DNA of 64,000 nt from Rhodobacterales bacterium (GCA_003249215.1 QKJR01000027.1:62001-126000); one strand, 5' to 3'. Shown: positions 54,132 through 63,369, counted from the stretch's first letter. The notes: generated by a model not told the origin, from the letters alone. Numbers and translations: made by a program.

Positions 54132-55373
54132 TCAGGCATCCGGACCCGCGACGGCTCCGCGATACCAGTCGCGGATCACGGCACGATCATCGTCTGTCAT
54201 GAAATTATAGGTGCCCGGCGGCATCGCGCGGCTGAGCCCGGCTTGGACATAGATCTGATGTGCCGCAGCGGCGACCTGTTCGGGCGTCTCGAGGTGCACG
54301 CCGCGCGGCGCCCGGCCGATGCCGTCGACACCGGGTTCGGTCGCGTGGCACATTGAGCAATTGCCAAGCACGATGTCGGTCACCTGCTCGAACCCCTCGG
54401 CCGCGGCAAAGCGTGTCTCGATCGGGCTGAGCGCGCGCGCCTCCACCGCGTCCCCGGCCTTCGGCCCGCCAATCGCCGAGAGCCACATCACGATCAGGAA
54501 GAGCACCAGCGTCGCCGCCCAGGTCCACCACAGATAGGGGCCATGCGCGTGATGGGTGTTGAAGAAATGCCGGATCGTCACGCCCATCAGGAAGACGAGC
54601 GAAGCGACGAGCCAGTTCCACTCACCGGAAAACGCGAGCGGATAATGGTTCGACAGCATCATGAACAGGACCGGCAGCGTCAGATAGTTGTTATGCGTCG
54701 AGCGCTGCTTGGCGATCTTGCCGTATTTCGGATCGGGCGCGCGCCCGGCCTTGAGATCGGCCACGACAATCCGCTGGTTCGGCATGATCACGAAGAAGAC
54801 GTTCGCCGACATGATCGTCCCGGTCAGCGCACCCAGATGCAAGAGCGCCGCGCGGCCCGAGAACACCTGAGTGTAACCCCAGGCCATCGCGACGAGGATC
54901 AGATAGAGCCCGATCATCAGCGTGTTATTGTTCTCGCCCAGCGGCGATTTGCAGATTAGATCGTACATCACCCAGGCGAAAACGAGCGAGCCCGCCGAGA
55001 TCGCGATCGCGCCCCAAACCGGAAGCTCCATCACATTCGGGTCGATCAGGAAAAACTGCGCCCCGGTCCAATAGAGCAGAACGAGCATCCCGAAGCCCGA
55101 GACCCAGGTCATGTAGCTTTCCCATTTGAACCAGGTCAGCTCGTCCGGCATCCGTTCAGGCGCCACCATATATTTCTGGATATGGTAGAAGCCACCGCCA
55201 TGGACCTGCCAGGCCGCACCGTTCACGCCTTTCGGCGCCCCCGCCTCGGGCCGCAGACCGAGATCGAGCGCGATGAAATAGAACGACGACCCGATCCAGG
55301 CGATCCCGGTGATCAGATGCAGCCAGCGCATGGCGAATTGCGCCCATTCCAGCCAGAATGTGTAATCGAACAT
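54132..55373 (-). CDS. puuD: Urate hydroxylase PuuD (membrane domain plus cytochrome c)
   Basis: PuuD oxidises urate to 5-hydroxyisourate in bacteria that lack soluble uricase. The 413-residue protein has an N-terminal DUF989 membrane domain of about eight helices (MFDYTFWLEWAQFAMRWLHLITGIAWIGSSFYFIALD) with several conserved His, and a C-terminal cytochrome c domain with CSMCH (VLGNCSMCHATEPG) and a distal Met in SRAMPPGTYNFM. The product is passed to UraH, encoded upstream on the same strand. The start MFDYTF is the family start. Confidence 0.93.
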   Translation of the reverse strand: MFDYTFWLEWAQFAMRWLHLITGIAWIGSSFYFIALDLGLRPEAGAPKGVNGAAWQVHGGGFYHIQKYMVAPERMPDELTWFKWESYMTWVSGFGMLVLLYWTGAQFFLIDPNVMELPVWGAIAISAGSLVFAWVMYDLICKSPLGENNNTLMIGLYLILVAMAWGYTQVFSGRAALLHLGALTGTIMSANVFFVIMPNQRIVVADLKAGRAPDPKYGKIAKQRSTHNNYLTLPVLFMMLSNHYPLAFSGEWNWLVASLVFLMGVTIRHFFNTHHAHGPYLWWTWAATLVLFLIVMWLSAIGGPKAGDAVEARALSPIETRFAAAEGFEQVTDIVLGNCSMCHATEPGVDGIGRAPRGVHLETPEQVAAAAHQIYVQAGLSRAMPPGTYNFMTDDDRAVIRDWYRGAVAGPDA

Positions 55374-55500
55374 CTTGCCCCTCGTTTTTCGGTAGCTTCG
55401 CCCCCGCCGGGGCAATGCGCAAGCCATCGCCCCGGGCGGCGCCATGCAAAACGGCAAGCGCCCATATTTTCAGCAGATCCACCCCGTCACGCGAGCGCGC

Positions 55501-55857
55501 TCAGCTTCCGCGATAGGTCGAGAAGCTGTAGGGCGAGAGCAGAAGCGGCACATGGTAATGCGCCTGGCTGTCGGAAATTCCGAAGCGCAGCGGCACGACA
55601 TCGAGAAAGAGCGGCTCCGCGCCCGCCTGACCTGTCGCCCGCAGATAATCCCCGGCGAAGAACAACAGCTCATACTCCCCGGTCACGAAGCGGTCGGCCG
55701 GCAGGATCGGCGCATCGGTCCGCCCATCCTCATTGGTCACGGTCTCGGCCAGAAGCCGCCGGCCCGGCCCGTCGAGTTCGTGAAGCATGACCTTCATCCC
55801 CGCCGCAGGCACGCCGCGCGCCGTATCCAGAACATGCGTCGTCAAATATCCGGCCAT
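55501..55857 (-). CDS. uraH: 5-hydroxyisourate hydrolase (transthyretin-like)
   Basis: UraH hydrolyses 5-hydroxyisourate to OHCU. The 118-residue protein has the N-terminal LTTHVLDTARGVPA signature (His of the active site), an R in PADRFVTGEYELLF, a central HYHVPLLLSPYSFSTYRGS block and ends in the diagnostic YRGS tetrapeptide. It lies 127 bases upstream of puuD on the same strand and is divergent from puuE, 106 bases away. Confidence 0.95.
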   Translation of the reverse strand: MAGYLTTHVLDTARGVPAAGMKVMLHELDGPGRRLLAETVTNEDGRTDAPILPADRFVTGEYELLFFAGDYLRATGQAGAEPLFLDVVPLRFGISDSQAHYHVPLLLSPYSFSTYRGS

Positions 55858-55963
55858 CTCGCTTTCACCTTTCGCTGGGTCGGCCCGACTATGCGGCGCG
55901 CCCCGCCCCTCTTGCAAGTGCCCGCCTTTCGGCCTTTGATCGGGGAAAATCCGGAGAGACCAC

Positions 55964-57379
55964 ATGACCCGCTACCCCCGCGACATGCGCGGCCACGGCC
56001 CGACCCCGCCCGATGCCAACTGGCCCGGCGGCGCGCGCATCGCCATTTCCCTCGTGCTGAACTACGAGGAAGGGGGCGAGAACTGCATCCTGCACGGTGA
56101 CACCGCCTCGGAGGCCTTCCTGTCCGACATCAACGGCGCGGGCATGTGGCCGGGCCAGCGCCACTGGAACATGGAATCGATCTACGAATATGGCGCACGG
56201 GCGGGCTTCTGGCGGCTGCATCGCCTGTTCACCGGGCTGCATCTGCCGGTAACGATCTTCGGCGTGGCCACGGCCCTTGCGCGCAACCCCGAACAGGTCG
56301 CCGCGATGAAATCGGCCGGATGGGAGGTCGCGAGCCACGGGCTGAAATGGGTCGAGCACAAGGACATGCCGGCCGCCGAGGAACGCGCCCAGATCGCCGA
56401 AGCAATCCGGCTGCATGCCGAGGTCGTGGGCGAGCCGCCGCGCGGCTGGTACACCGGGCGCTGCTCGGTCAACACCGTGCACCTGACCGCCGAAACCGGG
56501 CAATTCGACTGGATTTCAGACACTTACGACGACGACCTACCCTATTGGAAACGGGTCGGAAACCGCGATCAGCTCGTCATCCCCTATACGCTCGAAGCCA
56601 ATGACATGCGCTTCGCGACAGCGCCCGGCTATATCGAGGGCGAGCAGTTTTTCACCTATCTCAAGGACAGTTTCGACACGCTCTATGCCGAGGGGCTGGC
56701 GGGGGCTGCCAAGATGTTTTCAATCGGCCTGCACAACCGGCTGATCGGCCGGCCCGGCAAAATCGCGGGGCTCAAGCGCTTCCTCGACTATGCCCGCGGC
56801 CACGAGGGCGTCTGGTTTGCGACCCGCGGCGAGATTGCCGCGCATTGGGCCGCCACGCACCCGCCGCGCCACTTCGAGCGCCCGAGCGAGATGAGCCGCC
56901 CGCGCTTCACCGAGGCCTTCGGTTCGATCTACGAACACAGCGCCTGGATCGCCGATCGCGCCTGGGCACTCGAGCTCGGTCCCGCGCATGACTGTGCCGA
57001 GGGGGTGGCCTCGGTGCTCGCCCGAATCTTCCGCTCCGCGAGCCCCGAGGAACGCCTCGGCGTGCTCACCGCGCACCCCGACCTCGCCGGCAAGCTCGCC
57101 CAGGCCAAGCGCCTCACCGCCGAGAGCACCGCCGAACAGGCCAGCGCCGGGCTCGACGCACTCACCGATGACGAACGCACGGAATTTCAGCGACTTAACG
57201 CGCAATATGTCGAAAAATTTGGTTTCCCCTTCATTGTCGCGGTGAAAGATCATACCAAGGCAACCATTCTCGATGCCTTCCACCGCCGCATCGGGCAGGA
57301 CCGCGACACCGAATTCGCCGAGGCCTGCCGTCAGGTCGAGCGGATCGCTTGGCATCGCCTGAACGCGATGGATCTCTGA
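55964..57379 (+). CDS. puuE: Allantoinase PuuE fused to OHCU decarboxylase UraD
   Basis: A 471-residue two-domain fusion. Residues 1 to about 310 are PuuE, a metal-dependent polysaccharide-deacetylase-fold allantoinase (ISLVLNYEEGGENCILHGD, GWEVASHGLKWVEHKDM, WYTGRCSVNTVHL). Residues about 315-471 are the OHCU decarboxylase (FGSIYEHSAWIADRAW, LTAHPDLAGKL with the catalytic His, LNAQYVEKFGFPFIVAVKDHTKATILDAFHRRI). The C-terminal half makes (S)-allantoin from OHCU and the N-terminal half opens it to allantoate. The stop overlaps the next ATG by 1 base (TGATG). Confidence 0.92.
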   Translation: MTRYPRDMRGHGPTPPDANWPGGARIAISLVLNYEEGGENCILHGDTASEAFLSDINGAGMWPGQRHWNMESIYEYGARAGFWRLHRLFTGLHLPVTIFGVATALARNPEQVAAMKSAGWEVASHGLKWVEHKDMPAAEERAQIAEAIRLHAEVVGEPPRGWYTGRCSVNTVHLTAETGQFDWISDTYDDDLPYWKRVGNRDQLVIPYTLEANDMRFATAPGYIEGEQFFTYLKDSFDTLYAEGLAGAAKMFSIGLHNRLIGRPGKIAGLKRFLDYARGHEGVWFATRGEIAAHWAATHPPRHFERPSEMSRPRFTEAFGSIYEHSAWIADRAWALELGPAHDCAEGVASVLARIFRSASPEERLGVLTAHPDLAGKLAQAKRLTAESTAEQASAGLDALTDDERTEFQRLNAQYVEKFGFPFIVAVKDHTKATILDAFHRRIGQDRDTEFAEACRQVERIAWHRLNAMDL

Positions 57380-58212
57380 TGGATTTCACCTATTACACCC
57401 CGACCGGCGGCCTGCCGGACCAGAACAACAAGGCCCGTGAACGCGCGGTCTTCACCAATTCCTATGCGGTGATCCCGCATGGTGTGCTCTCGGATATCGT
57501 CACCTCGTTGATGCCGGGATGGTCGCGCACCCGGGCCTGGGTGCTCGCCCGCCCGCTCACCGGCTTTGCCGAGACCTTCGCCCAGCTCATCGTCGAGGTC
57601 TCGCCCGGCGGTGGCTCGACCCACCCCGAGCCCGACCCCGCCGCCGAGGCGGTGCTCTTCATGCTCGCCGGCGATCTCGAGATCACGCTCGAGGGCGGGG
57701 TGCACCGGCTGCATGCCGGCAGCTATGTCTTCGTCGCCCCCGGCGCCGAATGGCAGATCGAGAATCGCTCGGACGCGCCGGCGACCTTCGTCTGGATCCG
57801 CAAACGCTACGAGCGCGTCGAAGGCATTCCGGTCCCCGACAGCTTCGTCACCTCCGACGCAGAACAGGCGCCGCGCGAGATGCCGAACACCTCGGGCTAC
57901 TGGTCGACCTCACGCTTCGTCGATCCGGCCGATCTTCGCCACGACATGCATGTGAATATCGTCACTTTCATGCCCGGCGGCACGATCCCCTTCGCCGAAA
58001 CCCATGTGATGGAGCACGGGCTCTACGTGCTGCAGGGGCGCGGCGTCTATCTGCTCAATCAGGATTGGGTCGAGGTCGAGGCCGGCGATTTCATGTGGCT
58101 GCGCGCCTTCTGCCCGCAGGCCTGCTATGCCGCCGGGCGCAGCGCCTTCCGCTACCTGCTCTACAAGGATGTGAACCGCCACGTGCCGCTCGGCGGGATG
58201 TTCGGGAAATGA
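57379..58212 (+). CDS. allE: (S)-ureidoglycine aminohydrolase (bicupin)
   Basis: The 277-residue bicupin releases ammonia from (S)-ureidoglycine to form ureidoglycolate. The first cupin is around GGGSTHPEPDPAAEAVLFMLAGDLEI; the second has the metal-binding pattern PFAETHVMEHGLYVLQGRGVYLLNQDW, in which H, E and H ligands are clear. It starts on the ATG that overlaps the puuE stop, so the genes are coupled, and its stop overlaps the allA start. Confidence 0.9.
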   Translation: MDFTYYTPTGGLPDQNNKARERAVFTNSYAVIPHGVLSDIVTSLMPGWSRTRAWVLARPLTGFAETFAQLIVEVSPGGGSTHPEPDPAAEAVLFMLAGDLEITLEGGVHRLHAGSYVFVAPGAEWQIENRSDAPATFVWIRKRYERVEGIPVPDSFVTSDAEQAPREMPNTSGYWSTSRFVDPADLRHDMHVNIVTFMPGGTIPFAETHVMEHGLYVLQGRGVYLLNQDWVEVEAGDFMWLRAFCPQACYAAGRSAFRYLLYKDVNRHVPLGGMFGK

Positions 58213-58751
58213 CCTCGACCGGCGCGCCCGCCGCCGAGCCCACCCCCGCGCCCGCGTTCGAGATCGGGATCGAGCCCCTCACGCCCGAGGCCTTCGCGCC
58301 TTTCGGTGATGTGCTCGCCGCGACCGGCGCCCCGGACAAGATCATCAACCGGGGCCTCTGCGGGCGCTTCCATGACCGGGCGGCGCTCGACTTCGGGGCC
58401 GAGAGCGGCGGCCGCGCCGGGATCTCGATCTTCAAGGCCGAGCCGCGCGCCCTGCCCTATCTGTGCGATCTGCTGGAACGCCACCCCGAGGGCAGTCAGG
58501 CCTTCGTGCCCATGAGTGCCGATCCCTTTCTGGTGATCGTGGCCCCCGATGACGGCGGCCGGCCCGGCGCACCGCGCGCCTTCCTGACCGACGGGACGCA
58601 GGCGATCAACCTGCTCCGTGGCACCTGGCATGGCGTGCTGACGCCGCTCGCGGCACCCGGGCTCTTCGCGGTGATCGACAGAATCGGCACGAGCGCCAAT
58701 CTCGAGGAGGTGCCGCTAGACCGCCCCTTCCTCGTCCGCGCCGCCGACTGA
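58209..58751 (+). CDS. allA: Ureidoglycolate lyase AllA
   Basis: AllA splits ureidoglycolate into glyoxylate and urea, the last step of allantoin breakdown. The 180-residue protein has EPLTPEAFAPFGDVL at the start, ISIFKAEPRALPYLCDLLERHPEGSQAFVPM in the middle and GTWHGVLTPL (active-site region) plus RIGTSANLEEVPL near the end. It overlaps allE by 4 bases (ATGA) and the convergent downstream gene by 36 bases. Confidence 0.93.
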   Translation: MTSTGAPAAEPTPAPAFEIGIEPLTPEAFAPFGDVLAATGAPDKIINRGLCGRFHDRAALDFGAESGGRAGISIFKAEPRALPYLCDLLERHPEGSQAFVPMSADPFLVIVAPDDGGRPGAPRAFLTDGTQAINLLRGTWHGVLTPLAAPGLFAVIDRIGTSANLEEVPLDRPFLVRAAD

Positions 58752-59084
58752 CCCGCGCCGTGGTGCCGTGGCCGCAGGGCCCTCGCCCGCGATGGTGAGG
58801 GTCTCGGCCACCTCGCTCATCGCCCGGGCAAGGTCGAGCGCGAGCTGCTCGAATTTATCGTAGAGCCCGATATGGCCCTGACCATAACAGTAATTCGACA
58901 GAATGCTGAGATCATCGAAGAGACGCTCGGCCTCACGGCCCGGCACTGAGCGCTCGCCCGCGGCACCGCCACGGCGCCCCCGCGCTCGATCGGGAAATTT
59001 CACCACGACCCAGTCCTGCGCCGTCGTCCCGGCACCGGTGTCCTCCGGCCCGCGCGGATCCTCATATCCCATCTGATCGTCCAT
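58716..59084 (-). CDS. Hypothetical protein
   Basis: A 122-residue protein beginning MDDQMGYEDPRGPED. The N-terminus is charged and variable; residues about 50-105 (ERLFDDLSILSNYCYGQGHIGLYDKFEQLALDLARAMSEVAETL) look like a helical domain. No family is recognised. A longer frame to 59189 is open but reaches into AT-rich promoter DNA and has no family or signal support. The gene is divergent from the LacI-type regulator, with the operator-like repeats between. Confidence 0.6.
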   Translation of the reverse strand: MDDQMGYEDPRGPEDTGAGTTAQDWVVVKFPDRARGRRGGAAGERSVPGREAERLFDDLSILSNYCYGQGHIGLYDKFEQLALDLARAMSEVAETLTIAGEGPAATAPRRGSVGGADEEGAV

Positions 59085-59193
59085 CTTGCCCCATTCCCTC
59101 CCGAGACCGGGCAGCCAAAGCGATTTGAAGTCACGGGAATACACGAATCCGCATTTCTCATCAAACAAATTACGACCTTTTGAGATCAAAAAA

Positions 59194-59346
59194 TGACGTA
59201 TTTACACCATACGTAGCGTCAACTTGGGTTACGTAGCGTCAAAAATGACATCAAAATTCGAATCCTGCCGCGAACCCCGGCGGAGCTCATTGCTCTCAAC
59301 GATGCGATACGTTAACGTCATGAAGCTCTGAGGTAATAACGTCAAA
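59194..59346. promoter_or_regulatory. Operator-like array upstream of the LacI-type regulator
   Basis: This AT-rich 150 bases carries repeated TACGT...CGTCA elements: TGACGTA at 59194-59200, TACGTAGCGTCAA at 59210-59222 and again exactly at 59230-59242 (20 bases apart, two helical turns), TACGTTAACGTCA at 59308-59320, and AATAACGTCAAAA near 59336-59346. The last copy is 13 bases before the regulator start. Autoregulation and control of the divergent hypothetical gene are likely. Confidence 0.6.
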
Positions 59347-59358
59347 ATATAGAAGCCG

Positions 59359-60384
59359 ATGGCGAAACAAAAGATCCTGATCGAGGATGTGGCGCGCGTC
59401 GCCGGCGTCTCGAAATCCACCGTCGACCGCGTCCTGAACGCGCGCCCCGGCGTCCGCGCCAATACCGTCGAGCGCGTCAACGCCGCCCTCGTCAGCCTCG
59501 GCTATGCTCCGAATGCGCTCGCGCGGCGAATCGCTCCGTCCTCGGGCCGTGTCGATATCCTGCTGCCGGGCAATGAGAACCTCTTCTTCGACGATCTGGT
59601 CGCGCGCTTCGCCGAGGAGGAGTCGCGCCACGATCTCGACATGCGGCTGGTGCGGATGAATGCCTTCGATGCGCCCTCGCTCGCCGCCGCCCTGAACGGG
59701 GTCTCCGAGCAGAGCCGCGCGGTGATCACCGTGGCCCTCGACACCCCCGAAGTGCGCGACGCGATCGACCGGCTCGAGGCGCGCGGCACGCGGGTCATCA
59801 CCCTCGTCTCCGACGTGCCCCAAGCGCGCCGCTCGGCCTATATCGGCTTTGACAATTTCGCGGCGGGGCGCACGGCCGGGGCGTTGATGGCACAATTCGC
59901 GGCGCAGAAGACCGGGACCGTCGCCGTGCTCGTCGGCCACCTCAGTCTGCGCGATCACCTCGACCGCCGCTCCGGGTTCGAACAGGTGATCGACGAACGA
60001 TGCCCCGATCTGCGCCTGATTCAGGCCGGCGCCTGCCGTGACCTGCCCGATCTTGCGCAAACTCTGGTGGCCGATCTCGTCGCCGAAACGCCCGATCTCG
60101 TCGGGCTCTATGTCGCCGGCGCCGGCAACCGGGGCGTGGTCGCGGCGCTGGCCAAGGCGGCGCCGCCCGGGCTTGCCGTGATCGGCCACGAGTTGACCGA
60201 GGTCACGCGCGCGGCGCTGCTCGCGGGGCGCTATCACGCGGTGATCGTGCAGGATACGCGCGAGATCGCGCGCCGGGCGCTCGAGGCGGTGCTGCGCCCC
60301 GAGACCGAAGAGGGTCCCGGCCCCGACGGGCTGCTCGCGATCCAGATCGTGATCAAGGAAAACCTGCCCCCGGCGCATTTCTGA
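59359..60384 (+). CDS. LacI-family transcriptional regulator
   Basis: A 341-residue LacI-type repressor. The N-terminal HTH is ILIEDVARVAGVSKSTVDRVLNARPGVRANTVERVNAALVSLGYAPNALARR (residues about 5-58). The remainder is a periplasmic-binding-protein-like domain ([60 protein letters not shown]). The ligand is likely a small sugar-type molecule but is not indicated. The upstream repeat array is a candidate operator. It is convergent with the glycerate kinase gene. Confidence 0.88.
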   Translation: MAKQKILIEDVARVAGVSKSTVDRVLNARPGVRANTVERVNAALVSLGYAPNALARRIAPSSGRVDILLPGNENLFFDDLVARFAEEESRHDLDMRLVRMNAFDAPSLAAALNGVSEQSRAVITVALDTPEVRDAIDRLEARGTRVITLVSDVPQARRSAYIGFDNFAAGRTAGALMAQFAAQKTGTVAVLVGHLSLRDHLDRRSGFEQVIDERCPDLRLIQAGACRDLPDLAQTLVADLVAETPDLVGLYVAGAGNRGVVAALAKAAPPGLAVIGHELTEVTRAALLAGRYHAVIVQDTREIARRALEAVLRPETEEGPGPDGLLAIQIVIKENLPPAHF

Positions 60385-60394
60385 GCGCGCAGGC

Positions 60395-61669
60395 TCACCC
60401 CACGGGCAGGATCAGGAACGACCTGAAATCATTGACATTGGTCAGGGTCGGCCCGGTCACCACCTGCGCCTCGAGCGCCGCGAAGAAGCCATGGCCGTCG
60501 TGGCGGCGCAAAGCCTCTGCGGGATCGAGCCCACGGGCATGGGCCCGCGCAAGGCTCGCGGGGCCGATCACCGCCCCCGCCACCTCGGCTGCGCCGTCCA
60601 CCCCGTCGGTATCGCCCGCCAGCGCGTAAACCCCCGCCGTTCCGTCGAGCGCGATCAGCGCCGAGAGCAGGAATTCGACATTCGGCCCGCCCGAGCCCGG
60701 CGCCTCCCCGCCCTCGCCAAGGGTGACAGTGCATTCGCCCCCCGACAGGATCACATGCGCCATCGCCCCGGGCATGACCTCGCGCGCGCGCATCGCCAGC
60801 GCCGCCCCGAGATCTCGCGCCTGTCCTTCCAGCGCATCGCCAAGGATCTCGACGCTGCAACCCGCCGCCCGCGCCACTTCGGCCGCCGCCGCGAGCGACT
60901 GCGAAGGTGCGGCGATGATCCGGGTCTCGCTCCGCGAAAGGCGCGGATCCCCGGGAGCGAGCGCCCCCGAGCCGCCCCCCAGAACATGCCTCACCGCCTC
61001 CGGGGGCGTGATCCCATGGCGCGCGAGCAGCCCGAGCGCCTCCCCGGGCGTGCTCGTGTCGCCGACCGTCGGACCCGAGGCGATGAAGGCCGGATCGTCG
61101 CCCGGCACATCTGAAATCAGCAGGGTCAGCATCCGCGCCGGATGCGCCGCAGCGGCGAGCTGCCCGCCCTTCACCGCGCTCAGATGCTTGCGCACGGTGT
61201 TGATCTGGTCAATCGGCGCCCCCGAGGCAAGCAGCGCCGCCGTCAGCGCCTGCTTGTCGGCCAGCGTGATCCCCGGCGCCGGCGCGCACAGCAGCGCCGA
61301 TCCCCCGCCCGAAATCAGCCCGAGCACGAAATCCTCCTCGCCCGCACCCGCCAGCAGATCGAGCATCCGCCGCGTCGCCGCCACGGCCTCTGGCCCCGGG
61401 GTCGGATGGCTCGCCTCGACCACCTCGATGCCGCGCGTCGGGCGCGCATAGCCGTGGCGCGTGATCACCAGCCCCTCGCAAGGCCCCCAGACGCCCTCGA
61501 CCGCCTCGGCCATCCGCGCCGCGGCCTTGCCCGCGCCAACCACGATCACCCGCCCCGCAGGCCGCGGCGGCAGCGCCGCAGGCAGCACCCGCATCGGATC
61601 GGCCGCGGCAATCGCCGCCGCGAACATCGCCCGCAAGAGATCGAGCGCCGTTTCCGAACTCACCTCCAA
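60395..61669 (-). CDS. Glycerate kinase, type 2 (GckA/TtuD, MOFRL)
   Basis: The 424-residue protein fits the glycerate 2-kinase/TtuD family: VIVVGAGKAAARMAEAVEG (nucleotide-binding loop), VLGLISGGGSALLCAPAPGITLADKQALTAALLASGAPIDQINTVRKHLSAVKGGQLA and a C-terminal MOFRL domain (VILSGGECTVTLG, ALAGDTDGVDGAAEVAGAVIG). It converts glycerate to 2-phosphoglycerate. The start is a TTG at 61669 with GGAGGG 7 bases upstream; a GTG at 61663 is the alternative. It could take up carbon from the glyoxylate made by AllA, through tartronate semialdehyde genes not seen here. Confidence 0.87.
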   Translation of the reverse strand: MEVSSETALDLLRAMFAAAIAAADPMRVLPAALPPRPAGRVIVVGAGKAAARMAEAVEGVWGPCEGLVITRHGYARPTRGIEVVEASHPTPGPEAVAATRRMLDLLAGAGEEDFVLGLISGGGSALLCAPAPGITLADKQALTAALLASGAPIDQINTVRKHLSAVKGGQLAAAAHPARMLTLLISDVPGDDPAFIASGPTVGDTSTPGEALGLLARHGITPPEAVRHVLGGGSGALAPGDPRLSRSETRIIAAPSQSLAAAAEVARAAGCSVEILGDALEGQARDLGAALAMRAREVMPGAMAHVILSGGECTVTLGEGGEAPGSGGPNVEFLLSALIALDGTAGVYALAGDTDGVDGAAEVAGAVIGPASLARAHARGLDPAEALRRHDGHGFFAALEAQVVTGPTLTNVNDFRSFLILPVG

Positions 61670-61740
61670 CGCCTTACCCTCCCCGTGATCGTCCAAGCCC
61701 AGCCTCGGGGCTCGGCGGGGCGAAGACAAGCCCCATGCGA

Positions 61741-61764
61741 AACGGGGGCCCGAAGGCCCCCGTT
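61741..61764 (-). terminator. Terminator of the 5'-nucleotidase gene
   Basis: AACGGGGGCC / GGCCCCCGTT with a CGAA loop (UUCG on the minus strand), 28 bases after the stop, followed by TTTCGC on the minus strand. Confidence 0.8.
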
Positions 61765-61791
61765 CCAATCCTCAAAACCGTCAGGCAAGTC

Positions 61792-63369
61792 TTATTGCTT
61801 GACGATCCGGCCATCGAGTGCGGGCGTGTAAGGCCCGATCTTGGCAAGATATTCCGCGGTGACATCGGCCAGATCCGGCCCGAAGTCATAGGCGTTCATG
61901 CCCTCGGTCGCGAACATCTTGTAGCCGTCGCCGCCGTTGCGGACATAGTTGTTGGTGACCATGCCATAGACCTTGTCGGGGTCGATCGGCGCCCAGGCGC
62001 CGTTCTCCATCACCTCGACCGAGACGACGCGTTCGCCTGCGGGCTTGGCGCTGTCCCAGGTGTATTTCACGCCCGCAACCTGCGGGAAGCGGCCGGCGCC
62101 CTCTTCGACCTGGCTCAGCCCGTTCTCGAGCGCGGCCACGAAGGTCGAGCCCTTGGCCTCGAAGGTCGAGAGCGTGTTCTGGAACGGCAGAACGGTGAGC
62201 ACCTCACCCATCGTCACCGGACCCGCGTCGATCGAGGCGCGCACGCCGCCGCCGTTCTGGATCGCGATGGTCACGCCCTGATCCTTGACGCGGTCGAGCA
62301 TCGCCTCGGCGATCAGATCGCCCATCGCGCATTCCACCGCGCGGCAGCTGTCGCGCCCGCCGTCAATCTCGGCCGCAGCCTCGGCCACGACCTTGGCGCG
62401 AACCTCCTCGAGCGGCGCAGCCAATTCCTTGACCTTGGCAAGGATTTCCGGATCCGGGATCACCGAGGCATCGAGCAGGATCGGCTCGCCCGAGGCGTCC
62501 TTGAGATTGCCCTCATCGTCGAAGGTCAGCACGAGATGGCCGAGATATTTCGAATAGGCATAGGCCGAGACGACCGGCACATTGCCGACCATCGTCGGAT
62601 ATTTCTCGGCGCCCTCGATCGTGTTCGAGAAGAGCGTATGCGAATGCCCGCCGACCAGCGCATCGATGCCGGGCACTTCTGCGGCAAGGACCTTATCCTT
62701 GACGAAGCCGGTATGTGGCAGCGCGATGATCTTGGTGACGCCCTCGGCGGTCAGCGCCTCGACATCGGCCTTGAGGCTCTCGGCCTCGTCCTGGAAGATC
62801 ACGTTCGGGCCGGGCGAAGAGGTTTCCGGCGTATCGACCGCCAGCGCCGAGATGATGCCGATCTTCTCGCCACCGACCTCGAGCACCAGCGTGTCATGCA
62901 GCTTGCCGTTCAGCACGTTCGACTGGCTGACGTCGAGGTTGCCCGACACGAGCGGGAATTTCACCATGTCGATGAACTCGGCGAGCTTCTCCGGGCCATC
63001 ATCGAACTCGTGGTTGCCGACCGCCATCGCGTCGTAACCGATCGCGTTCATGAACTCGGCGGTGTCCTTGCCCTTGTAGGTCGTGTAGAAGAGCGAGCCC
63101 TGGAACTGGTCGCCCGCGTCGAGCAGGATCACATTCTGCCCGTCGAGCTCCTTGCGCATCTCGGCGACCTTGGCCGCCACGCGCGCAATGCCCCCGAAGC
63201 ATTTGCCCTCGGTCTCGTCTTCGGCACCACAGGTGCTGTCGTATTTGTTGATCGATTCAATGCGCGAATGCAGGTCGTTCGTATGCAGGATATGCAGCGT
63301 GTAATCGGCGTGGGCCGCGCCGGCAGTCAGGGCAAGTGCCGCGGCCGAGGCCAGAAGACGGGCGTTCAT
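61792..63369 (-). CDS. Secreted 5'-nucleotidase/2',3'-cyclic phosphodiesterase (UshA family)
   Basis: The 525-residue periplasmic enzyme has a signal peptide (MNARLLASAAALALTAGAAHA), an N-terminal metallophosphatase domain (HILHTNDLHSRIE, LLDAGDQFQGSLFY, AVGNHEFDDG, IALPHTGFVKDK, ALVGGHSHTLF) and a C-terminal 5'-nucleotidase domain (GDLIAEAMLDRVKDQGVTIAIQNGGGVRASID, VTNNYVRNGGDGYKMF). UshA-type enzymes strip phosphate from extracellular nucleotides so nucleosides can be imported. A substrate set broader than UshA (such as cyclic nucleotides or sugars) is possible. It fits the purine/pyrimidine theme nearby. Confidence 0.88.
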   Translation of the reverse strand: MNARLLASAAALALTAGAAHADYTLHILHTNDLHSRIESINKYDSTCGAEDETEGKCFGGIARVAAKVAEMRKELDGQNVILLDAGDQFQGSLFYTTYKGKDTAEFMNAIGYDAMAVGNHEFDDGPEKLAEFIDMVKFPLVSGNLDVSQSNVLNGKLHDTLVLEVGGEKIGIISALAVDTPETSSPGPNVIFQDEAESLKADVEALTAEGVTKIIALPHTGFVKDKVLAAEVPGIDALVGGHSHTLFSNTIEGAEKYPTMVGNVPVVSAYAYSKYLGHLVLTFDDEGNLKDASGEPILLDASVIPDPEILAKVKELAAPLEEVRAKVVAEAAAEIDGGRDSCRAVECAMGDLIAEAMLDRVKDQGVTIAIQNGGGVRASIDAGPVTMGEVLTVLPFQNTLSTFEAKGSTFVAALENGLSQVEEGAGRFPQVAGVKYTWDSAKPAGERVVSVEVMENGAWAPIDPDKVYGMVTNNYVRNGGDGYKMFATEGMNAYDFGPDLADVTAEYLAKIGPYTPALDGRIVKQ

